From the NCBI GenBank assembly GCA_036504155.1, contig DASXVQ010000196.1, forward strand, positions 17,554-81,553: a stretch of DNA of 64,000 bases, written 5' to 3'. A program made the translations under genes and the position numbers. Of this stretch, positions 33,448 to 41,858 are shown piece by piece. The notes under the pieces were generated by a model. That model saw nothing but the letters and a program-made list of their open reading frames with translations, had not been told where the DNA came from and searched no databases. Positions within the stretch are counted from its first letter, which is position 1; every line of letters begins with the position of its first letter. The DNA comes from JACRCT01 sp036504155 (GTDB taxonomy: Bacteria > Myxococcota > Myxococcia > Myxococcales > UBA5297).

Positions 33448-34601
33448 TGAGCAACGCGTACGACGCCATCGTGGTCGGGGCCGGCAGCGTGGGCATGCCC
33501 TCGGCGATGTTCATGGCCGAGAAGGGGCTGAAGGTCCTGTGCCTGGACCAGTTCGCCAGCCCCGGGCAGGGCAGCAACAAGGCCGCCATCGGCGGCATCC
33601 GCGCCACCCACTCCAGCGCCGCGAAGATCCGCCTGTGCCTGGACTCGCTGAAGACCTTCAACACCTGGGAGCTGACGCACGGCGACGAGATCGAGTGGCG
33701 GCAGTGCGGCTACCTCTTCGTCGCCTACCGGCCCGAGGAGGAGAAGACCCTCCGGGAGCTGTTGGTCGTCCAGAAGAAGGCCGGCCTGAACCTCGACTGG
33801 CTCGACCGGCCGCAGGTGCTCGAGCTGGTGCGCGGCATCAACCCGGTGGGGCTCCTCGGCGGCACCTTCTCGCCGGAGGACGGCAGCGCCTCGCCGATGC
33901 TCTCGTGCCTGGCGTTCCACCGCCGGGCGGTGAAGCTGGGCGTCGACTGCCGCTTCTCGGAGCGCGTGACGTCGATCATCCGGCGCAAGGGCAAGGTGGT
34001 GGGCGTGCGCACCGACAAGGGCGGCTACGCCACCGACACCGTGGTCAACGCCGCCGGCGCCTGGGCGCGGTCCCTGGCGCAGGCCGGCGGGCTCGACGTC
34101 CCGGTGCAGCCGGACAGCCACGAGGCGGGCATCACCGAGCCGGTCGCGCACTTCCTGCACCCGATGGTGGTGGACCTGCGTCCCACCCCCGGTGCGCGCA
34201 ACTACTACTTCTACCAACACAAGCCGGGACAGGTGATCTTCTGCATCACGCCCGACCCGCTGATGGTGGGCTCCGACCGCCGCGAGACCAGCGCCTTCCT
34301 GCCGATGGTCGCGCGGCGCATGGTCGACCTGATGCCGCAGCTGGCGAACCTCAAGGTGCGCCGCACCTGGCGCGGGCTGTACCCGATGACCCCGGACGGC
34401 TCGCCGATCGTCGGGCGGAGCGAGACGCTCAGGGGCTACATCGACGCCATCGGCATGTGCGGCCAGGGCTACATGCTGGGGCCCGGCGTCGGGGCGTTGG
34501 TGGCGCGGGTGGCGACCAACACCCTGCAGGGCGACGACGAGAAGACCCTCGCGGAGCTCAGCTCCAAGCGCGTGTTCGGCGGGGCGGAGGCGCTCAAGTA
34601 G
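33447..34601 (+). CDS. FAD-dependent amine/proline oxidoreductase beta subunit (DAO family)
   Basis: 384 aa. It starts with the FAD motif IVVGAGSVGMPSAMF (about 8-22), then the DAO-family GSNKAAIGGIRATH region and a C-terminal GLYPMTPDGSPIVG and IGMCGQGYMLGPG, as in sarcosine oxidase beta, HcnC and proline dehydrogenase beta chains. Its ATG overlaps the alpha subunit stop codon, so the two are made together and probably form one complex in which this subunit oxidises the amine. Candidate substrates are proline, hydroxyproline, sarcosine or glycine; sequence alone does not decide. Confidence 0.87.
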   Translation: MSNAYDAIVVGAGSVGMPSAMFMAEKGLKVLCLDQFASPGQGSNKAAIGGIRATHSSAAKIRLCLDSLKTFNTWELTHGDEIEWRQCGYLFVAYRPEEEKTLRELLVVQKKAGLNLDWLDRPQVLELVRGINPVGLLGGTFSPEDGSASPMLSCLAFHRRAVKLGVDCRFSERVTSIIRRKGKVVGVRTDKGGYATDTVVNAAGAWARSLAQAGGLDVPVQPDSHEAGITEPVAHFLHPMVVDLRPTPGARNYYFYQHKPGQVIFCITPDPLMVGSDRRETSAFLPMVARRMVDLMPQLANLKVRRTWRGLYPMTPDGSPIVGRSETLRGYIDAIGMCGQGYMLGPGVGALVARVATNTLQGDDEKTLAELSSKRVFGGAEALK

Positions 34602-34670
34602 CCCGACACCCCGAGCCTGTCGAGGGGCCAGTGGAGGCAGGAGCCAGTGGAGGCCGGCCTCTGCGCCTGC
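34602..34670. repeat. Adjacent family A and family B repeats
   Basis: A family A copy (34602-34630, inverse orientation) starts right after the oxidoreductase beta stop. It is followed by a partial family B unit (34629-34641) and a full one (34645-34670). Two repeat families are nested in one gap. Confidence 0.65.
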
Positions 34671-34815
34671 ACCTTTTCCCGCAGGCCATGGATCGTGAGT
34701 CTCCAGGCCCTCCTCCGCGCTCGCGGGGGAGGGCCTTCGCGCTTTTCCTTCGAGGCCCGGGCTGGACTCGGACAGGGCGTGCGATCGATTCTGCGTCCCT
34801 GTCCGAGGGAGGCAT

Positions 34816-36909
34816 ATGCAAAGGCTCTTCTTGTTGTTGGCCGCGCTGGCCCTGGCCGGTTGCCGGGATTTCAAGGTCCCTCCCGAGCCGGAGCCGCCCA
34901 AGGAGGCGGCGGGCGCGCGCTGCGCCACCGACGCCGACTGCACCTCGGGCGTGTGCCTGACCGAGCACTCCAACGCCAGCATCTGCTGCGAGAAGAAGTG
35001 CGCCGACGACGAGACGTGCTGGGCCTTCGGCCACATCGGCTCGTGCGTGCTGCGGCTGCCCGGCACCCAGTGCGTCGAGGAGAAGGACTGCCCCCAGGCC
35101 CTCTCCTGCGTCGACGAGGTCTGCTGCCTGTCGTCCTGCGCCCCGTGGCAGGCCTGCAACCTCGACAACCACGAGGGCACCTGCACCAACAAGAACCAGT
35201 TCGGCGAGGTCTGCACCAAGGACGCCGAGTGCCCGGCGCCGGAGGGCGAGGCGGCGGGCCACTGCGTCAAGGGCGTCTGCTGCACCTCGGCCTGCAAGAG
35301 CTGGGAGGTGTGCGTCGAGGCCGGACAGCGCTGCGCCGCCGAGCGCGCCCTGGGCGACGCCTGCGCGGCCTCGGCCGACTGCCCGCCGCCCCCGGGTTTC
35401 CAGGCCGGCTTCTGCGTGGACAAGGTCTGCTGCGACCAGGCCTGCGACTCGCGCTGCTCCTCCTGCGCCCGGCAGGCGCGGGAAGGCATCTGCGGCGAGC
35501 AGGACCCCAACCTCGACCTGCGGGGCGAGTGCCCGGAGTGCACCGCCTGCTTCTGGGGCCGGTGCGAGCCCGCCGTCCCCGGCAGCGACCCGAAGGACGA
35601 CTGCGCCGGGGCCGCGGTCTGCAGCGTCTCGGGCCAGTGCGGGCTCGCCCAGGGGGCGGCCTGCACGGTGGGCGACTTCTGCTCCGTGGGCGACTGCACC
35701 GAGGGCGCCTGCCTGCTCGCCAGCTCCGAGGAGGTCTTCGCCTCGCCCATGTCCGCCAGCGCCCAGCGCCGCGACATCTACGGGCTGGCGCAGAACGGCG
35801 TCGACGAGGTCGCCGCGGTCTTCGAGGAGAGCGAGAAGGAGGACGGGACCTCGAACTTCGTGCGGCACACCCTCTTCGCGGCGCAGCGGGCCAAGGACGG
35901 GCGCTGGACCGTCAGCCCGCTCGACAGCTGCGCCAACTACGAATCCTTCCCCGTCTTCGTCGGCGGAGCCGTGCTCCAGGGCAGGACGGTCTTCATCGCC
36001 TCCTACCACAGCGAGTCCGGCCTCCCCGGCGCCTGCGAGCCGTCGAACGCCACGCCCCCGCCGGAGGGCGTGTGGGCCCGGCAGATCGCCCCCGGCGGCG
36101 CCATGGGCCCGTTCGAGACCATCGACGACACCGCCCAGGAGGTCGGCTGGGTGCTCCTGCGCAGCGACCCCACCCTCGGCCTGGCGGTCGCCTACACCTG
36201 CAACTGCGGCGCGGCCCGGTGCATCCGGGTGCGCGTGCGCGAGCCCGCCGGCGCCGGCACCTCCTCCAGCTGGAAGCAGGTGCTCTCGGCGCCCTCCGGG
36301 GGCGCGCTCTGGGACATGTCCATCGTCCGCGGGGTGCCCACGGTGCTCACCATCGCCTCGACGACCGCGACGATCCACCAGCCGGGGAGCCCCACGGTCA
36401 AGAGCACGCACCCCTTCCCTGTCGACATCGGCAGCTGCGGGTGGCCCGCGGTAGAGAACCTCCAGACGTCCATGCGCAGCCGCGTCAACCCGACGACCGG
36501 AGCGGTGGAGGAGGGCCTGCTGTTCACCTCGGAGGACTGCCCGCTCAACGCCTCCAAGGTCCAACCCAAGATCGGGACCTGGTGGCCCTCGACGGACGAG
36601 TGGACCACCGAGGCCCTCGACCCGGACTCGATGTTCGGCATCACCCTCGGCGGACCGAACGCGGCCATCGGCATGGTGCGCTGGAACGAGATCGCCCTGC
36701 TGGGGACCCTGCACCACACCTGGCTCGACGGCGACGGGAACCGGCAGTCGCAGCTCGTGTTCCTTCCGCCGGGCTTCGAGGACCTCGCGACGACCTCCGG
36801 CGCCGCGGTGTTCACGCCTGCCGGGACGGCGACCTACCTCGTCGCGACCGGGGAGCGCGCGGTCTCGCCGGTCCCGCGCGCCCTCTACCTGGTGACGCTG
36901 CACCGCTAG
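34816..36909 (+). CDS. Large Cys-rich lipoprotein
   Basis: 697 aa. Type II signal peptide with lipobox LALAGC (Cys16) and AGGGAGG before the ATG. Residues about 34-315 hold some forty cysteines in loosely repeated segments (for example CTSGVCLTEHSNASICCEKKC and SCVDEVCCLSSCAPWQAC), resembling the disulfide-rich modules typical of myxobacterial lipoproteins. The rest (about 316-697) is a beta-rich region with few cysteines, perhaps a propeller. No enzymatic motif. Likely tethered to the cell envelope and exposed; function unknown. Similar in style, but not in repeat pattern, to the protein at 6859-9330. Confidence 0.8.
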   Translation: MQRLFLLLAALALAGCRDFKVPPEPEPPKEAAGARCATDADCTSGVCLTEHSNASICCEKKCADDETCWAFGHIGSCVLRLPGTQCVEEKDCPQALSCVDEVCCLSSCAPWQACNLDNHEGTCTNKNQFGEVCTKDAECPAPEGEAAGHCVKGVCCTSACKSWEVCVEAGQRCAAERALGDACAASADCPPPPGFQAGFCVDKVCCDQACDSRCSSCARQAREGICGEQDPNLDLRGECPECTACFWGRCEPAVPGSDPKDDCAGAAVCSVSGQCGLAQGAACTVGDFCSVGDCTEGACLLASSEEVFASPMSASAQRRDIYGLAQNGVDEVAAVFEESEKEDGTSNFVRHTLFAAQRAKDGRWTVSPLDSCANYESFPVFVGGAVLQGRTVFIASYHSESGLPGACEPSNATPPPEGVWARQIAPGGAMGPFETIDDTAQEVGWVLLRSDPTLGLAVAYTCNCGAARCIRVRVREPAGAGTSSSWKQVLSAPSGGALWDMSIVRGVPTVLTIASTTATIHQPGSPTVKSTHPFPVDIGSCGWPAVENLQTSMRSRVNPTTGAVEEGLLFTSEDCPLNASKVQPKIGTWWPSTDEWTTEALDPDSMFGITLGGPNAAIGMVRWNEIALLGTLHHTWLDGDGNRQSQLVFLPPGFEDLATTSGAAVFTPAGTATYLVATGERAVSPVPRALYLVTLHR

Positions 36910-36947
36910 CGGGGGCGCGGCCGGCGAAGCTGAAGGCGCCGTAGGCA

Positions 36948-37021
36948 ATGGACTGAATGGACTCGATGGACTGAATGGACGGCGGGAAGTCCATGCAGTC
37001 CACCCTGTTCATGCAGTCCAT
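36948..37021. repeat. 9-bp tandem repeats forming a 33-bp hairpin (family C)
   Basis: Left arm 36948-36980 is built of ATGGACTGA-type units. An 8-nt spacer GGCGGGAA follows, then a right arm 36989-37021 of inverted units (GTCCATGCA type). The two 33-nt arms pair at all but six positions. The hairpin lies between the Cys-rich lipoprotein and the TerB-like gene. Confidence 0.75.
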
Positions 37022-37080
37022 GAACGATCTCACCAACTTCGTTCCGCGCTATGTTCTTGGCGTCTCAAGGAGGCAAGGCG

Positions 37081-37599
37081 ATGGCGAGCAAGCCCAAGAA
37101 ACCGGCGGCCACGAAGAAGCAGTCCAAGGCCCCCAAGCAGTCCAAGCAGGAGCCGGTCTCGCCCCAACTCGATCTCTCGAACCCCAAGGAGAAGGCCGTC
37201 CTCGACGTGCTCGCGCTGGCCATGTCCGCCGACGACGTCGTCACCGCCGCCGAGATGAAGCTCGCCGTGGTGCAGATGCAGGCCCTGCTCAAGCTGCCCA
37301 AGACCGACAAGGTCCTCACCCGCGAGCTGACTGACGTCATCAACACCAGCGTGCTCTCCATCCAGGCCAAGGGCCGCGAGCCCATCCTCGACCGCGCCCT
37401 GATGCAGATCGAGACCGAGGACGAGCGGCGCATGCTCTTCGCCCTGGCGACCTCCATGAGCTGCGCGGACGGCAGCATGCACCCCGCCGAGGCGAAGTTC
37501 CTCTCGCAGCTGCGCCTGGGCCTGGGCCTGTCCGAGGCCGAGGCGCTGCAGGGCGTGGCCGGCGTGGCCGCCCTGATGGCCCAGCACCCTGTCGCCTAG
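37081..37599 (+). CDS. TerB-like protein
   Basis: 172 aa. A Lys/Pro/Ser-rich basic lead (1-25) is followed by a helical domain with the TerB-type pair of acidic turns, MSADDVVTAAEMKLAV and MSCADGSMHPAEAKFLSQL (about residues 50-66 and 122-140). TerB and related proteins bind metal at such D-G-x-x-x-x-x-E sites and occur in tellurite-resistance and stress clusters, though this one stands alone. AAGGAG eight nt before the ATG sets the start. Confidence 0.75.
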   Translation: MASKPKKPAATKKQSKAPKQSKQEPVSPQLDLSNPKEKAVLDVLALAMSADDVVTAAEMKLAVVQMQALLKLPKTDKVLTRELTDVINTSVLSIQAKGREPILDRALMQIETEDERRMLFALATSMSCADGSMHPAEAKFLSQLRLGLGLSEAEALQGVAGVAALMAQHPVA

Positions 37600-37667
37600 C
37601 GGTCCGTTCGACGCCGCACCGCATCAATAGGGATGGCGCGCCGGGGCGCGACCGTTTAGATCCTGCG

Positions 37668-37691
37668 GCGCCCGCCTTCGCCGGCGGGCGC
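37668..37691. other. GC-rich hairpin upstream of glnA
   Basis: GCGCCCGCC, a 6-nt loop, GGCGGGCGC: a perfect 9-bp stem. No T-run follows, so it is not a classical terminator. It lies 55 nt before the glnA start and could end the TerB transcript or influence the glnA leader. Confidence 0.45.
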
Positions 37692-37745
37692 GAACCCCCG
37701 AAAAGAAGCCTAAATCCGAGCACCTAACGACGTAGCGGAGGAGCC

Positions 37746-39185
37746 GTGAACGAGATCCGAATCAGGAACTTCAAGGAGATTCCCTACGACGAGCTCGAGG
37801 AGCTCAACCTGGTGGCCAAGCAGAAGATGCTGGCCCGCCCCGGCGAAGCCGAGCTGCAGGACCACTACCTGAAGTACCTGACGGACGAGAAGCAGCTCAA
37901 GGCGGTGACGGTGTGCTTCACCGACATCGAGGGCCGCTTCCACATGCTGGACTACGACAAGAAGTTCCTCATCCGCTCCCACGACAACCTGACCTTCGAC
38001 GGCTCGTCCATCCGCGGGTTCAGCGCGCAGCGCGAGTCGGACCTGCGCCTGGCGGTCGACTGGGGCACCTTCCGCTGGCTGCCCAGCGACGTGTTCGGCG
38101 CCGGCAAGGTGATGGTCTTCGGCCTCATCAAGGACCGCGACGGCTCGGACTACTCCGCCGACCTCCGCTCGCAGCTCCGGCGCTTCAACGAGGGCCTGCG
38201 CGCCCAGGGCATGCAGACCAACCTCGCGCCCGAGGTCGAAGGCTTCCTGTTCCAGGGCCTGAACGCCGAGCAGGAGTTCAACGCCGACAAGGGCTTCCAG
38301 TTCGTCAGCGAGGGCGGCTACTTCCACGCCCTGCCCACCGCGCCGCTGAAGGTCTTCATCGACCGCGTGGCCGAGGCGCAGCGCGCGCTGGGCTTCGAGA
38401 ACGAGAAGGACCACCCCGAGGTCGCGCCCAGCCAGTTCGAGCTCAACTACAGCTACACCGACGCCCTCGCCGCGGCCGACCAGATCCAGCTCTACAAGCT
38501 CGCCGCCCGGCAGATCGCCGCGGGGATGGGCATGACCGCCAGCTTCCTGCCCAAGCCGCGCACCGGCATCAACGGCAGCGGCATGCACATGAACATCTCC
38601 ATCACCAAGGACGGCAAGAACCTCTTCCACGACGAGAAGGGGCAGGACGGCATCAGCGCCTTCGGCTGGAGCGCCATCGACCGCATCCTGGCCAGCGCCG
38701 AGGAGCTGTGCCTCATCCTCAACTCCTCGGTGAACGCCTACCGCCGCCTCGACCCGCACTTCGAGGCGCCCAACCAGATCCGCACCTCGGCCATCGACCG
38801 CGCCGCCATGGTCCGCATCCCCATCGGCAACGCCAAGAGCGCGCGCATCGAGGTCCGCTCGGTGGGCCCGGACGCCAACCCCTACCTGACCGTGCTGGCG
38901 CTGTTCAAGACCGCCCTCGAGGGCCCCACCGACCCCGCCAAGTCGCTCAAGCTGCGCGACGCGCGCGACCGGTTCCTGGCGGGCACCATCCAGGAGGCGC
39001 TGGGCCACTTCGACAAGGGCGAGTGGGTCAAGCAGCTCATGGGCGAGCAGAACAAGGCCAAGTACTCGGACCTCAAGTGGGCCGTCGCCAACCGCTCCGC
39101 GCGCGAGCTGGGCACGCGGATCAAGAGCAGCGAGATCCGCTTCCACCACGACGTGACCAACCAGCACCTGTGGAACCAGTTCTGA
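37746..39185 (+). CDS. glnA: Type I glutamine synthetase
   Basis: 479 aa from a GTG with GAGGAG directly upstream. Family signatures: FTDIEGR near the N-terminus, FDGSSIRGF with QRESDL, the catalytic FEIN-like segment APSQFELNYSYTDAL, the Mg/ATP loop GINGSGMHMNISI, and PNQIRTSAIDRAA plus RIEVRSVGPDANPYL. Makes glutamine from glutamate, ammonia and ATP. The segment KNLYDLP carrying the adenylylation Tyr of the beta subtype is absent; the corresponding loop is ALEGPTDPAKSL, so control by GlnE-type adenylylation is unlikely. Monocistronic, followed by a strong terminator-like hairpin. Confidence 0.95.
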   Translation: MNEIRIRNFKEIPYDELEELNLVAKQKMLARPGEAELQDHYLKYLTDEKQLKAVTVCFTDIEGRFHMLDYDKKFLIRSHDNLTFDGSSIRGFSAQRESDLRLAVDWGTFRWLPSDVFGAGKVMVFGLIKDRDGSDYSADLRSQLRRFNEGLRAQGMQTNLAPEVEGFLFQGLNAEQEFNADKGFQFVSEGGYFHALPTAPLKVFIDRVAEAQRALGFENEKDHPEVAPSQFELNYSYTDALAAADQIQLYKLAARQIAAGMGMTASFLPKPRTGINGSGMHMNISITKDGKNLFHDEKGQDGISAFGWSAIDRILASAEELCLILNSSVNAYRRLDPHFEAPNQIRTSAIDRAAMVRIPIGNAKSARIEVRSVGPDANPYLTVLALFKTALEGPTDPAKSLKLRDARDRFLAGTIQEALGHFDKGEWVKQLMGEQNKAKYSDLKWAVANRSARELGTRIKSSEIRFHHDVTNQHLWNQF

Positions 39186-39232
39186 CGGCGAGAAGCCGTC
39201 GATAGTCCATGGTCGATGGTCGATAGGATCTC

Positions 39233-39270
39233 GGCCCCTTCCCTGTCGCGGGGAAGGGGCCGTTCCTCTT
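39233..39270 (+). terminator. Terminator-like hairpin after glnA
   Basis: GGCCCCTTCCC (39233-39243), loop TGTCGC, GGGGAAGGGGCC (39250-39261), then a T-rich GTTCCTCTTT. Preceded at 39198-39225 by repeated GTCGATAG/GTCGATGG units. Confidence 0.65.
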
Positions 39271-39411
39271 TGCAGACCACCCAGAGCGCGCGCCCCTAAC
39301 TTCCTCCCTCACCGGAGGGTGCACCGGTCTCGATCGCCGGCGTGCCTTTCGCTCGCGTTCGCTCGCGGTAACGGGGTAGTAGGAGTGCGGCTCGATCTCG
39401 CTGAGGTGACC

Positions 39412-40305
39412 ATGCATCGGTTCTTCGCTGGCGTCGGAAGTCTGGCTGCACTCTTGAGCGTCTCGCCGGTCTGGGCGGCTGCGCCCGCGGCTCCCAGCCC
39501 CAGCTTCGACTGCAAGGCGGCTCGCCTGCCCTACGAGAAACGGGTCTGCGCCGACGCGCAGCTCGCCACGCTCGACCGCGAGCTGGCCGCCGCCTTCCAA
39601 GCCTTGCGCAAGCTCCTGCCCGAGCAGATGCGCCCCGACCTCGAGGCTGCACAGCGCGAGTGGGCCGCCAGCCGCGGGCAATGCGAGGGCGCCGCCGAGG
39701 AGGTTCTGGCCTGCCTGCGCACGAGCTACGAGAAGCGCCTCCAGGCCCTGCGCCGCCACGCCGAAGCGGCGCGCTCGCAGCCCGGGAAACGCGCCACCAC
39801 CGAGTGCACCAAGCTGGTGGCCAATGCGACCGGGCTGACCTTCGAAGGCATCGAAGTGGGGCCGAAGCTGCCGAAGTACACGCTCGTCGCCGTCCCCCTG
39901 ACGAAGGGGGACTCGACCCGGATTCATAGGGTCGAGATCGGGCCGGCCGGCCAGCCGGGGCAGGTCATCGACGCGGCGACGGAGGGGTATGCGGACCCCG
40001 CGCTCGACGGCTTCGAGGTGCTCCAGTGCGACGCCAACTTCGACGGGTTCAACGACCTGCTGCTCTTCGGCTCGAAGGGCGTGCCGGCCAACCTCTACTA
40101 CTCGCTGCTGGTGTTCGTGCCCGCCACCAAGCGCTTCCACATCGTCGAGACCTTCATAGGCATGCCTTCCCTCGACGAGTCGATGCGGCTGCTCATCGGC
40201 GGCTACACCCACTCCAACGGCCGCGGGAGCGTCACCACGACCTACCGCGTGCGAGGCGTCTCGTCCTCTTCGGTGGACAGCTGCCAGGCCGGCGGCTGCG
40301 ACTGA
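39412..40305 (+). CDS. Exported protein with LprI-type N-terminal domain
   Basis: 297 aa. Signal peptide (1-22). Residues about 33-120 match the LprI/DUF1311 domain: FDCKAARLPYEKRVCADAQLATLD, AQREWAASRGQC and ACLRTSYEKRLQAL, with four paired cysteines. This domain inhibits lysozyme in a mycobacterial lipoprotein. The second part contains CDANFDGFNDLLLFG, a D-x-N-x-D-G repeat like calcium-binding FG-GAP/XAC2610-type domains. Periplasmic; lysozyme inhibition is a family-based guess. Ends at a clear terminator. Confidence 0.8.
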   Translation: MHRFFAGVGSLAALLSVSPVWAAAPAAPSPSFDCKAARLPYEKRVCADAQLATLDRELAAAFQALRKLLPEQMRPDLEAAQREWAASRGQCEGAAEEVLACLRTSYEKRLQALRRHAEAARSQPGKRATTECTKLVANATGLTFEGIEVGPKLPKYTLVAVPLTKGDSTRIHRVEIGPAGQPGQVIDAATEGYADPALDGFEVLQCDANFDGFNDLLLFGSKGVPANLYYSLLVFVPATKRFHIVETFIGMPSLDESMRLLIGGYTHSNGRGSVTTTYRVRGVSSSSVDSCQAGGCD

Positions 40306-40345
40306 AGCGGAAGCAGTCCGCGTTCGGCGTTGGGCTTTCCAGGCA

Positions 40346-40381
40346 GGCCCCTCTTCCCCGCGGGAGAGGGGCCGTCCTTTT
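40346..40381 (+). terminator. Rho-independent terminator
   Basis: GGCCCCTCT, a 10-nt GC-rich loop, AGAGGGGCC, then TCCTTTT (40375-40381). It is 41 nt behind the LprI-like gene and 65 nt ahead of ppk2. Confidence 0.75.
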
Positions 40382-40445
40382 GCCGGGCGCCCGTGCGTCG
40401 ACTACGCTTTTTGGCATCCGCACTCCTCTCTCCCCGGGGGTCCCC

Positions 40446-41276
40446 TTGTCCAAGCACCAGAAGTCCGAGAAGCGTGACGGCCAGGACTCCAAGAAGATCG
40501 AGAAGCTCGACAGGAAGGCCTACGAGAAGCAGCTGGCGAAGCTGCAGGTCGAGCTCGTCAAGTTCCAGGAGTGGGTCAAGCACCAGAAGCTCAAGGTGGT
40601 CATCCTCTTCGAGGGCCGCGACGCCGCGGGCAAGGGCGGCGCCATCAAGCGCATCACCGAGAGCCTCAACCCCCGCTACTGCCGGGTGGTCGCCCTGCCC
40701 GCCCCCACCGAGCGCGAGGCGACGCAGTGGTACTTCCAGCGCTACGTCGCCCACCTGCCCGCGGCCGGCGAGATCGTCCTGTTCGATCGCAGCTGGTACA
40801 ACCGCGCCGGCGTCGAGCGGGTGATGGGCTTCTGCACCGAGGAGGAGTACCGCGAGTTCCTGCGCAGCTGCCCCGAGTTCGAGCGGATGCTGGTGCGCAG
40901 CGGCATCCTGGTCGTCAAGTACTGGTTCTCCGTCAGCGACGACGAGCAGGAGCGCCGCTTCCAGGACCGCATCGGCGACCCCACCCGCCGCTGGAAGCTC
41001 AGCCCGATGGACCTCGAGTCCCGCGCCCGCTGGGTCGAGTACTCCAAGGCCAAGGACGCCATGTTCGCCGCCTGCGACTTGAAGCAGGCGCCCTGGTACG
41101 TGGTCCACGCCGACGACAAGAAGCGCGCGCGCCTCAACGTCATCCACCACCTGCTCACGCTCGTCCCCTACGAGGACCTGACCCCCGAGGAGCTGGCGCT
41201 CCCGCCGCGGCAGAAGGACGGCGGCTACGTGCGCCCGCCGATCACCGACCAGACCTTCGTGTCGGACAAGTACTGA
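40446..41276 (+). CDS. ppk2: Polyphosphate kinase 2
   Basis: 276 aa from a TTG; no ATG or GTG in frame gives a complete N-terminus. The PPK2 signature set is intact: Walker A FEGRDAAGKGGAIKR (55-69), PTEREATQWYFQRY, Walker B and lid FDRSWYNRAGVE (113-124), and WKLSPMDLESR. It phosphorylates nucleoside diphosphates (GDP or ADP) or AMP using polyphosphate. The length and one-domain form fit the family's short class. Monocistronic. Confidence 0.92.
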   Translation: MSKHQKSEKRDGQDSKKIEKLDRKAYEKQLAKLQVELVKFQEWVKHQKLKVVILFEGRDAAGKGGAIKRITESLNPRYCRVVALPAPTEREATQWYFQRYVAHLPAAGEIVLFDRSWYNRAGVERVMGFCTEEEYREFLRSCPEFERMLVRSGILVVKYWFSVSDDEQERRFQDRIGDPTRRWKLSPMDLESRARWVEYSKAKDAMFAACDLKQAPWYVVHADDKKRARLNVIHHLLTLVPYEDLTPEELALPPRQKDGGYVRPPITDQTFVSDKY

Positions 41277-41413
41277 GCGAAGGAGGCGCTCGCCGCCGCC
41301 CGGAGCCCGAGGCCCGCCACCCCGCCACCCCGCGTTCCGTCCTCGCCGCGGCAGTCGGGCGGGCGGCCGCGCGACGCCGCGCCGCTCCTGCTCGCTGACC
41401 CCGCAACGCCAAA

Positions 41414-41431
41414 GGCCCCGTTGCCGGGGCC
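41414..41431 (-). terminator. Possible terminator of the B-box-like gene
   Basis: GGCCCC, GTTGCC, GGGGCC: a perfect 6-bp stem. On the minus strand it is followed by TTT, and it lies 28 nt beyond the stop of the small Cys/His protein. Confidence 0.35.
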
Positions 41432-41458
41432 CTCCGTGCGTGCATCACGAGTCGCCCC

Positions 41459-41695
41459 TCAGCAGCGGGCGATCTTCATCGGCGATTCCCAGGTGCTGAC
41501 GTGCCAGTCGGCCCGGTGGTGCTCGAAGTGCCGGCGGCAGAAGTGGACGCCGTGACTCGAGCAATGCTCCGTCGCCAACGCCTCGCAGTTTTCGGCGTCG
41601 CACCGCTTGACGGGGTAAGGCCAGCCAGTGAGGGCGGACCGGGGGACTTTCTTCAGCGAAGTCCACTTCCTGGTCCGTCGATCGACATTCTCCAT
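41459..41695 (-). CDS. Small B-box-like Cys/His protein
   Basis: 78 aa. The C-terminal half has a dense zinc-ligand pattern, CDAENCEALATEHCSSHG followed by VHFCRRHFEHHRADWH, spaced C-x4-C-x7-C-x6-C-x3-H-x3-H. It resembles a B-box zinc finger, a fold known from ubiquitin ligases and from a few bacterial adaptors. The first 30 residues are basic. GGAGG precedes the ATG and a good sigma70-type promoter lies 39-67 nt upstream of the start. Function unknown. Confidence 0.62.
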   Translation of the reverse strand: MENVDRRTRKWTSLKKVPRSALTGWPYPVKRCDAENCEALATEHCSSHGVHFCRRHFEHHRADWHVSTWESPMKIARC

Positions 41696-41733
41696 AGAAG
41701 CCCTCCCAGGCTTTTTCGATCGAGTGCCCAGCG

Positions 41734-41762
41734 AGGATACTGCAAACGCGGCCTTTTCTCAA
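41734..41762 (-). promoter_or_regulatory. Sigma70-type promoter for the B-box-like gene
   Basis: Read on the minus strand: -35 TTGAGA (41762-41757), exactly 17 nt, then -10 TATCCT (41739-41734). The only nearby gene in the right direction is the small Cys/His protein. Confidence 0.55.
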
Positions 41763-41858
41763 TCGCCCCCGGGGGTTTTCCACAGGCAAAACCGGGCTCA
41801 AGCATCCGCTTTTGTTTAGCAATGAGGAAAACGTGACGGATGCACGGCCGACCTTTGC

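Noticed and set aside
37636..37652. Possible sigma54 promoter (TGGCGCG...) before glnA
   Set aside because: The GG and GC elements are off by one from the required spacing and the rest of the consensus is poor.
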